From positions 1-11,850 of the forward strand of contig JAGPFK010000015.1 in the NCBI GenBank assembly GCA_018056585.1: a stretch of DNA of 11,850 bases, in the 5' to 3' direction. Position numbers and translations under genes: made by a program. The notes beneath the pieces are model-generated. The model saw nothing but the letters and a program-made list of their open reading frames with translations. It searched no databases and was not told the origin of the DNA. Shown in pieces: positions 6,278-11,850 of this stretch. Origin of the DNA: Clostridia bacterium. GTDB lineage: Bacteria > Bacillota > Clostridia > Saccharofermentanales > UBA5734. Position 1 is the stretch's first letter. Each line of letters starts with the position of its first letter.

Positions 6278-7632
6278 AACCGCCCGCCGCCCCGTGAAGA
6301 CGATTTTTTCTGATTTTTTGTGGATAAAACGCCCATAATCTGACGTTGACCGGTCCGGGATACGGCCAGAATAAAACCGATGGCCACAAGAAAAAACAAA
6401 TTCGATGTGCCGCCGTAGCTGAAAAAAGGCAGGGAGATCCCGGTGGGCGGCAGAACATGAGTGGCCACACCGATGTTCAGGAAAGCCTGGATGCTGATCA
6501 ACAGGGTATATCCGCCTGCCAGAAGAGCGGTAAAGGTGTTGACCGCGTTCCGGGTGATGCCGATTCCCATAAACATAAAAATCAAAAATAAAATAATCAC
6601 CGAGAGGGTTCCGATCAATCCAAGCTCTTCGCCAATAATGGCAAAGACATAGTCGTTGTGCGCTTCCGGCAGATAATTGTATTTTTGCCGTCCCTTTCCA
6701 AGGCCGACGCCCCCCAATCCGCCGGATCCGATCGCAATCAAGGCCTGGTTGACTTGATACAGTTCATCGGCCGTCGCCTCTTCAGGATGAAAAAAGGTAT
6801 TCAAACGCTGCTCAACGTGAGCAAAATTCTCGTTGATCGCTTCCTCATACCGCAGTTTCAAATCCTGATTCATGAAATTCGGCACCAGGCTGGCTGCCAA
6901 AAGAATCACCAACATCAAAACCAATAACTGCGTCAGGGCACTCAGCCAGGAATTCAGGCTGATCCCGGCGGTTAAGTATAACACAACGGTCAATGCACAC
7001 ATGATGATGGCGCAAGATAAATGGGGCTGCCAGGCAATCAGCCCGATCCAAAGCAAAAGGGCCAGGCCGGGCAGCAAAATGTCAAGCCAGCCGTCAGCCA
7101 CGAACTGAATAAAAGAATTCCGAAAACGGAATTTACCGGCTTTTTTCCGCCGCTGCAGCATCGAACAATAGCCGGCAAAGCAAAAAACCATCGCAATTTT
7201 AGCTAATTCAGATGGCTGAAAGCTAAAAGAGCCGATGAACAGCCAACGGCGGGCACCGTTGATGACTCTCCCAAAAAATTTAACATAAAGAAGTAATCCG
7301 GTTGTGACCGCATAAAGCAAAAGCGACATCCAAAAATGATCAAAAAGACGAACCGGAATGATGAGCGCAATGAAAAGAGCAACAATCAGACCCAGGGTTG
7401 TGATGCCGCTTTGTTTCAAAACATAATACAGTGCGTTGCCTTCCCGTGAGTAGGCATCCGTCATGCTGGCGCTGAACAGCATGACGAGCCCGAAACAAAC
7501 CATAATCAGGGTCACAATCAGGAGGCCGGCATGAATTTGTTTGGGCGGTGGCAGGGTCAAGCGATCGGAGGTTAAATGCCCGCTCTTTCTCATCGTTTCT
7601 TCAGGAGTGAAGGCAACAGGTTCTCTTTTCAT
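6274..7632 (-). CDS. ftsW: SEDS glycosyltransferase FtsW/SpoVE
   Basis: A polytopic membrane enzyme of the SEDS family that polymerises lipid II into glycan together with a class B penicillin-binding protein. The 452 residues include a cytoplasmic N-tail of about 35, then about ten hydrophobic segments. Family marks are GARRWLFIGSFSFQPSELAK (126-145), WQPHLS (201-206), the large extracytoplasmic loop with GSGGLGGVGLGKGRQK (302-317), HNDY at 325-328 containing the aspartate (D327) shown to be essential in other SEDS proteins, and PPTGISLPFFSYGGTS (395-410). A basic serine-rich tail ends the protein. It begins 13 bp after mraY with a modest AAGGG site and overlaps murG by ATGA. Position between mraY and murG identifies it as the division or spore-cortex member rather than RodA; FtsW and SpoVE cannot be separated by sequence alone. 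Confidence 0.95.
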   Translation of the reverse strand: MKREPVAFTPEETMRKSGHLTSDRLTLPPPKQIHAGLLIVTLIMVCFGLVMLFSASMTDAYSREGNALYYVLKQSGITTLGLIVALFIALIIPVRLFDHFWMSLLLYAVTTGLLLYVKFFGRVINGARRWLFIGSFSFQPSELAKIAMVFCFAGYCSMLQRRKKAGKFRFRNSFIQFVADGWLDILLPGLALLLWIGLIAWQPHLSCAIIMCALTVVLYLTAGISLNSWLSALTQLLVLMLVILLAASLVPNFMNQDLKLRYEEAINENFAHVEQRLNTFFHPEEATADELYQVNQALIAIGSGGLGGVGLGKGRQKYNYLPEAHNDYVFAIIGEELGLIGTLSVIILFLIFMFMGIGITRNAVNTFTALLAGGYTLLISIQAFLNIGVATHVLPPTGISLPFFSYGGTSNLFFLVAIGFILAVSRTGQRQIMGVLSTKNQKKSSSRGGGRL

Positions 7633-7645
7633 GACACAACCCTTT

Positions 7646-8647
7646 TCAGATCATCAGCAAGCCCAAAAGGCAGCCAATCGCTGTGACGCCGGAAAAAACA
7701 CGCACAATCTTTTTTTCAGACCAGCCGCCCAGTTCAAAATGATGGTGAATCGGTGACATCCGAAAAATACGCCGTCCGCCGGTCTTTTTGAAATAGGCAA
7801 CCTGAATCATCACAGAAAGTGACTCAATCACATAAATCACGCCAAACAAAAGAATCAGCCAGGGCGCGCCGTACATCAGAGAAATACCGGCGATGCCGGC
7901 GCCCAGAGCTTGCGATCCCGTATCACCCATAAATACTTTCGCGGGGTGCCGGTTGAAAAACAAAAAGCCAATGCAGCCGGCCGCAATACAAAGCGAAACA
8001 AGAGCGGCTGCGAACGTTCCCTGAGAAGCCGGCAGCCAAAAGGCGCCCGCCGCCCAAAAACAAATGCCGACCAGCGTGGTGACCGAAGAAGCCAGTCCAT
8101 CGACACCGTCTGTCAGATTAACAGAGTTGCTGGTGAAAAACAGCACCAGGATAACAAAAGCGGCATACAAAAGGCGATACCAGCCGGTCACGGGCAGAAC
8201 CCGACCACTGAAGGGCATCAGGAAAAAAGCTTCGTCCGGCGACAGATACAAATAATACACGCTGAAAGCCGCGCTGAGAACAAGCAGGATCCGTGTTTTT
8301 TGCCGAACGGACAAACCTTTTTTTGAAACACGGACTTTGATCCAGTCATCAAGGAAACCGGCCAGCCCAAACGACAGCATCAACAAAATCAAAAAACCAG
8401 CCTGATCCGGAATGCTCTCATTTAGAAAACTGATCAATCCCAGCAAGGCCAGCGGCAACAGGAAAAAAAGGCCCCCGAAAGTCGGTGTGCCGCTTTTTTG
8501 CAAATGGCTCTTTGGCCCATCGTCCCGCACCACCTGTCCAACATTCAATCGGCGCAGAATCGGTAACCCAACCCAGCCGCAAAGCAAAGTCAGAATCAAA
8601 ACCATGACGGCCATCAGCAGTGAAGTCAATAATTCAGGCCGGCTCAT
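7646..8647 (-). CDS. mraY: Phospho-MurNAc-pentapeptide transferase MraY
   Basis: MraY joins phospho-MurNAc-pentapeptide to undecaprenyl phosphate, giving lipid I, the first membrane step of peptidoglycan synthesis. The 333 residues, normal for the family, form about ten membrane helices. Diagnostic motifs are GPKSHLQKSGTPTFGG (44-59), the catalytic pair D100-D101 in GFLDDWIK, NSVNLTDGVDG (174-184), FMGDTGS with D242 (239-245), and the cytoplasmic HHH motif (301-303) in SPIHHHFELGGW. All residues implicated in metal and nucleotide binding that I can check are intact. The ATG overlaps the murF TGA (ATGA). Downstream, ftsW follows after only 13 bp, so murD, often found at this spot, is missing. 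Confidence 0.98.
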   Translation of the reverse strand: MSRPELLTSLLMAVMVLILTLLCGWVGLPILRRLNVGQVVRDDGPKSHLQKSGTPTFGGLFFLLPLALLGLISFLNESIPDQAGFLILLMLSFGLAGFLDDWIKVRVSKKGLSVRQKTRILLVLSAAFSVYYLYLSPDEAFFLMPFSGRVLPVTGWYRLLYAAFVILVLFFTSNSVNLTDGVDGLASSVTTLVGICFWAAGAFWLPASQGTFAAALVSLCIAAGCIGFLFFNRHPAKVFMGDTGSQALGAGIAGISLMYGAPWLILLFGVIYVIESLSVMIQVAYFKKTGGRRIFRMSPIHHHFELGGWSEKKIVRVFSGVTAIGCLLGLLMI

Positions 8648-10152
8648 GAGTGCCGCTCCCCTTCTGCCGCCAGATGGCGGCCTGATTTTTCATCCAGCCG
8701 CTTTGTCAGTTGTAAAACAACATTCTCCATAAAAAAAGCGCGTGATCCTTTAATCAGGATAAAATCGCCCGGTTTTGCAGCCGCTGCCAGCCGTTCTGTC
8801 ATTTCATTCTGATCCTGACAGACACAGGAAGGCAAATCAGGTGTCAACGATCTGGCCCCAATCAGATAGTCCTCGCCCTCAGGGCCATAAACGAGCAGCA
8901 AAGAAAAGCCATGCTTAGCTGCCAACTCGCCGACTTGCCGGTGCGCTTCAGAAGAAAAAGGCCCCAATTCCTGCATGCAACCCAATGCTGCTATTTTGCG
9001 ATTTCCCCCAGCCAGCAAAGACAGCGCTTCAAAGGCGGCCTCCATCGACTCAGGCGATGCGTTGTAAGAATCGTCCATAATTGTGACGCCATGAATCTGA
9101 ACGATTCGCTGGCGATTGCCCACAAGACCGCAGACACCGGCTCCAGCGGCAGCTGTCGCTAAGTCAACCTGAAGCCATCTGGCCACGGCTAAACCAAATA
9201 AAGCATTTCGTACATGATGCGCCCCAGGGTAAGGCAAGGTCACAAAAACCGACTCGTCCGCTGACTGTTCCGGTTGAATCGCACGGGCACAAAATGTCGT
9301 CTGTTTTTCCGTTACCTGAATGCTTTCTGCATGTAAGATCAGTTTCGGCAACGGATCTGATGAAAGCGCTTTTGTTAATCCCTGGCCGGTCTGACAAACA
9401 AAGGCCAGACGATTCTCTTCCGGCAGCTGCTTTGCTGCCTGCATCAGCAAGGGATCGTCTGCATTAAGAAGAATCAGGCCATCGCGCCGAAGGCCGGAAA
9501 GGATCTCCCATTTGGCCGAAAGAATGGCTTCGCGGCTACCCAGACGGCCAATATGCGACCACCCGATGCAGGTGATCACGGCAAGATCTGGATTGGCAAT
9601 CCGGCTGAGCAGTTCAATTTCCCCCGGCCCGCGCATCCCCATTTCAAGCACGATGGCTTCAGATGATGGATCAGCAGACAGCAAGGTTTGAGGCAAACCA
9701 ATTTCATTGTTGAGGTTACCTTCCGCCTGATGCACATGCATGGCCGGATAAAGGCAAGAAGCAATCATCTGACGCGTCGACGTTTTCCCAACACTGCCCG
9801 TCACGGCGATCACTTTTCCGCCGAGCTGCTGTCTGTAGCCCGAAGCCAGCGCCTGAAGGGCTTTTGTTGTATCTTCGACCAATAAAACAGGAATTTGTTT
9901 TTCCTGCGGGATGGATTGGATGGCTTTTTGATCATCGATCAGGACCGCTCCGGCCCCGCGACTTAAAGCCTGGCCAATAAACTGGTGCCCGTCAAAACGC
10001 TCGCCGTGCAAGGCAACAAACAACATACCAGGCTTTATCGTTCTTGAATCACAACTGATCCCGGAAACAGGCCATTGCCCGAAAGGGCCCTGGGTGTTCA
10101 GGACCTCTGCATGGCTCCAGGCCGCCAATTGCTCTAAACTGAACTCATGCAT
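8644..10152 (-). CDS. murF: UDP-MurNAc-tripeptide:D-Ala-D-Ala ligase MurF
   Basis: MurF adds D-Ala-D-Ala to UDP-MurNAc-tripeptide in the cytoplasm, using ATP. The 502 residues show the three Mur-ligase domains. The N-terminal substrate domain has ISCDSRTIKPGMLFVAL (32-48). The ATPase core has the P-loop TGSVGKTS (118-125, K123), NNEIGLP (148-154), LEMGMRGPGEI and an AKWEI lysine (K214) of the carbamylated type. The C-terminal domain follows DDSYNASPESM (360-370) and ends in LIKGSR (466-471). One oddity is LGCMQELG at 390-397, where most MurF proteins have LGDM.ELG, so a usually conserved aspartate is cysteine. The start overlaps murE by 8 bp (ATGCATGA) and the stop overlaps mraY by ATGA, so translation is probably coupled throughout. 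Confidence 0.97.
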   Translation of the reverse strand: MHEFSLEQLAAWSHAEVLNTQGPFGQWPVSGISCDSRTIKPGMLFVALHGERFDGHQFIGQALSRGAGAVLIDDQKAIQSIPQEKQIPVLLVEDTTKALQALASGYRQQLGGKVIAVTGSVGKTSTRQMIASCLYPAMHVHQAEGNLNNEIGLPQTLLSADPSSEAIVLEMGMRGPGEIELLSRIANPDLAVITCIGWSHIGRLGSREAILSAKWEILSGLRRDGLILLNADDPLLMQAAKQLPEENRLAFVCQTGQGLTKALSSDPLPKLILHAESIQVTEKQTTFCARAIQPEQSADESVFVTLPYPGAHHVRNALFGLAVARWLQVDLATAAAGAGVCGLVGNRQRIVQIHGVTIMDDSYNASPESMEAAFEALSLLAGGNRKIAALGCMQELGPFSSEAHRQVGELAAKHGFSLLLVYGPEGEDYLIGARSLTPDLPSCVCQDQNEMTERLAAAAKPGDFILIKGSRAFFMENVVLQLTKRLDEKSGRHLAAEGERHS

Positions 10153-11620
10153 CTTGAACCGTCCTCAAAGCGGCCAAGCAGGCCGCGGCCGTTTCAGCAT
10201 CGTCAAAATGGATGGTGCGATCTTTAAAAATCTGATAATTCTCATGTCCCTTTCCGGCAATGACGACCATGTCTCCTGCGCGGGCTGTCCTGATCGCCCA
10301 ATCGATCGCCTCAGACCGGTCAACAATGACTTTGTACAGTCCGCCGGTTGGTTCGATGCCGGTTATAATATCCCGTATGATGGCTTCAGGATCTTCCGTT
10401 CGGGGATTATCTGAAGTGATGACGGTTAAATCAGCCAGTCGGCCAGACACCTCACCCATCTCGTAACGTCTGGATCTGGCGCGGTCACCGCCATTGCCAA
10501 AGACAACAATCAGCCGGCCTGAGACATAATCACGAAGCGTCAGGAGAAGATTTTCTAAACTGACCGCATTGTGCGCGTAGTCAACAATCACCTGAAAAGG
10601 CTGTTCTGTTGGAATGGGCTGAACCCGTCCGGGCACCGAAATATCGGAAAGACCGTTCCGAACCGAGGAAAGCGAGGCGCCGGACAAGCCGGCACAGGCA
10701 ATCGCGGCCAAAGCGTTGGTCACATTAAACCGGCCAGGCATCCCGACAAATATCTCTCCCTGATACCAGGGCGTGATCAGTTCAAATTCAGTTCCAATGC
10801 GCTGATTTTGCGTCGCCTTACGTAAATTGACCGCACGTACATCGGCTTTTTCAGAAAAGCCAAAAGTGAGGCAGGGACTCTTGACGGCTGACCGAACCGT
10901 TTCATACTGCGGCATATCACGGTTGATCACCGCATTTTGACTCATGGTAAAAAGGCGCAATTTCGCCTCTAAATAGGAAGCCATATCTGCGTGTTCTCTT
11001 GGGCCAATGTGATCATGGTATAAATTCATAAAAGCGCCGGTATAAAAATCACAACCGTAAACGCGGTCCAGCATGAGCCCCTGAGAGGAGACTTCCATGA
11101 CACAGCAATCCATACCGCGGTGAACCATTTCATCCAGCATGGCTTGCAGATCATACGATTCCGGTGTGGTTCGCGAAGCGAAACTGATCTGATCACCGAT
11201 GATATTTGAAATCGTTCCAATCAGACCAACCCTTCTGCCTTCAGCCGCCAAAATTGCGCGTGTCATGTACGTGGTCGTCGTCTTTCCCTTCGTACCCGTC
11301 AAGCCAATCAATTCGATTTTTCCTGATGGATGATCAAAGAATCGATCTGATATGTGGGCCAGAGCCCGCCTTGTATCGGGGACACGCACCCAAGGTATCT
11401 TCAGACCTGCTACTGGTTTTTGTAGAATAATCGCTGAAGCAGATTGCTGTTCCGCCTGAAGAGCAAAAAGATGGCCATCCGTCACATAGCCTTCAATACA
11501 AACAAATAAAGCGCCTCGCCGCGCTTTACGCGAGTCATAGACGATTGTATCGATCGGGACGGATAAATCCCCCTGTTGATCCAGGATGGGAAGACCTTCA
11601 ATTAATTCTGCAAACGTCAT
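10145..11620 (-). CDS. murE: UDP-MurNAc-tripeptide synthetase MurE, meso-diaminopimelate-adding type
   Basis: MurE attaches the third stem amino acid to UDP-MurNAc-L-Ala-D-Glu. With the ATG at 11620 it has 491 residues. The N-domain contains VYDSRKARRGALFVCI; the core has the P-loop GTKGKTTTT (109-117), the EVSSQGL segment, and the carbamylated-lysine helix ending in LEAK (K220). DYAHN (347-351) starts the C-domain, and GKGHENYQIF lies near the end. DNPR at 404-407 is the signature of meso-diaminopimelate-adding enzymes, so a directly cross-linked mDAP wall is predicted. An in-frame ATG at 11626 exists but sits one base from the GGAGG site, whereas the ATG at 11620 has an ideal 7-base spacing, so I prefer 11620. 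The 3' end overlaps murF by 8 bp. Confidence 0.98.
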   Translation of the reverse strand: MTFAELIEGLPILDQQGDLSVPIDTIVYDSRKARRGALFVCIEGYVTDGHLFALQAEQQSASAIILQKPVAGLKIPWVRVPDTRRALAHISDRFFDHPSGKIELIGLTGTKGKTTTTYMTRAILAAEGRRVGLIGTISNIIGDQISFASRTTPESYDLQAMLDEMVHRGMDCCVMEVSSQGLMLDRVYGCDFYTGAFMNLYHDHIGPREHADMASYLEAKLRLFTMSQNAVINRDMPQYETVRSAVKSPCLTFGFSEKADVRAVNLRKATQNQRIGTEFELITPWYQGEIFVGMPGRFNVTNALAAIACAGLSGASLSSVRNGLSDISVPGRVQPIPTEQPFQVIVDYAHNAVSLENLLLTLRDYVSGRLIVVFGNGGDRARSRRYEMGEVSGRLADLTVITSDNPRTEDPEAIIRDIITGIEPTGGLYKVIVDRSEAIDWAIRTARAGDMVVIAGKGHENYQIFKDRTIHFDDAETAAACLAALRTVQDA

Positions 11621-11627
11621 TTTCATG

Positions 11628-11632
11628 CCTCC
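11628..11632 (-). promoter_or_regulatory. Ribosome binding site deciding the murE start
   Basis: GGAGG reads on the minus strand, followed by CATGAAA and then ATG. The seven-base spacing fits the second ATG (11620) and leaves only one base before the first (11626), so the shorter MurE is the likely product. Confidence 0.75.
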
Positions 11633-11661
11633 GGTTTGATTAAGGTTCCTGAATGTTTATT

Positions 11662-11850
11662 TTATTCTGTTACACCGGATTGGGCAAGTTCTTCTTCTAT
11701 CACAGCAAAAGTCAAAGCCACCACGTCACCTCGATAAATCGGTGCCGGCGCCTGCGGTTGCGCGATCTCGCTGTCAGGCTTTGGCTCCTGATCGTCTGTT
11801 TCTTCGGGCATGACAGTCGGTTCAGGCAAACCATCCGGGTTCTGGCGAGG
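11662..11850 (-). CDS. C-terminal end of a protein, probably the PBP2b/SpoVD-type transpeptidase
   Basis: Reading in from the right edge, 62 codons are open and end in TAA at 11664-11662. The fragment is rich in Pro, Glu, Asp and Gln (PEPTVMPEETDDQEPKPDSE), then has a short ordered stretch, YRGDVVALTFAVIEEELAQSG. No catalytic motif lies in this piece. The gene just upstream of murE in Firmicutes dcw clusters is normally the class B penicillin-binding protein pbpB or spoVD, and proline-rich acidic tails occur at their ends, so that identity is an inference from position. The gap to murE is about 41 bp and holds the murE ribosome binding site; no terminator or promoter is evident in it. Confidence 0.5.
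   Translation of the reverse strand, partial: PRQNPDGLPEPTVMPEETDDQEPKPDSEIAQPQAPAPIYRGDVVALTFAVIEEELAQSGVTE

Noticed and set aside
6319..6327. Perfect DnaA-box nonamer (TTATCCACA on the minus strand) inside the 3' end of ftsW
   Set aside because: It is a single site within coding sequence, with no cluster, AT-rich unwinding element or dnaA/dnaN neighbours. A lone match in about 12 kb is not surprising.
7910..8326. Plus-strand frame of 138 residues opposite mraY
   Set aside because: It is rich in Lys, Arg and Gln, as expected from the antisense of a hydrophobic membrane protein, and has no family motif.

Overview
The window is one long co-directional block on the minus strand. It is a division and cell-wall (dcw) cluster of the Firmicutes type, most likely from the class Clostridia. 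The evidence is the small membrane protein Sbp directly before ftsZ, a DivIB-type FtsQ, a MurE with the DNPR signature of meso-diaminopimelate-adding enzymes, NrdR close behind ftsZ, and strong GGAGG-type ribosome binding sites. No insertion sequence, tRNA, rRNA, CRISPR array or phage gene was seen. Nothing on the plus strand looks like a real gene.

In transcription order (right to left) the layout is: the C-terminal end of an unidentified protein, probably the division/spore penicillin-binding protein that normally precedes murE (11850-11662); murE, murF, mraY, ftsW/spoVE, murG, ftsQ/divIB and sbp (11620-3918); a gap of about 210 bp that holds the only convincing promoter candidate; then ftsZ, nrdR, an OmpR-family response regulator, and its sensor kinase, which runs off the left edge (3704-1). 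Most junctions are 4-bp ATGA overlaps or gaps of 1-36 bp, so two translationally coupled units are likely: a peptidoglycan-precursor unit and an ftsZ-nrdR-two-component unit.

The first unit builds and exports lipid II. MurE and MurF complete UDP-MurNAc-pentapeptide, MraY and MurG make lipid I and lipid II, FtsW polymerises glycan, FtsQ is a divisome scaffold, and Sbp is a small membrane protein of unclear role. The second unit joins the Z-ring tubulin to NrdR, the ATP/dATP-sensing repressor of ribonucleotide reductase genes, and to a signalling pair of unknown stimulus.

The genes are ordinary; the interest lies in details. FtsZ has an unusually long tail with two copies of an IPxFL-like terminal peptide. 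The ftsZ leader carries an 8-codon mini-ORF that ends in an ATGA overlap with the ftsZ start, and a good match to the NrdR-box consensus sits on the -35 of the proposed ftsZ promoter. murD, murB, murC, ftsA and the spoIIGA-sigE-sigG block are absent from positions where relatives often carry them. I did not find an obviously new multi-gene system.
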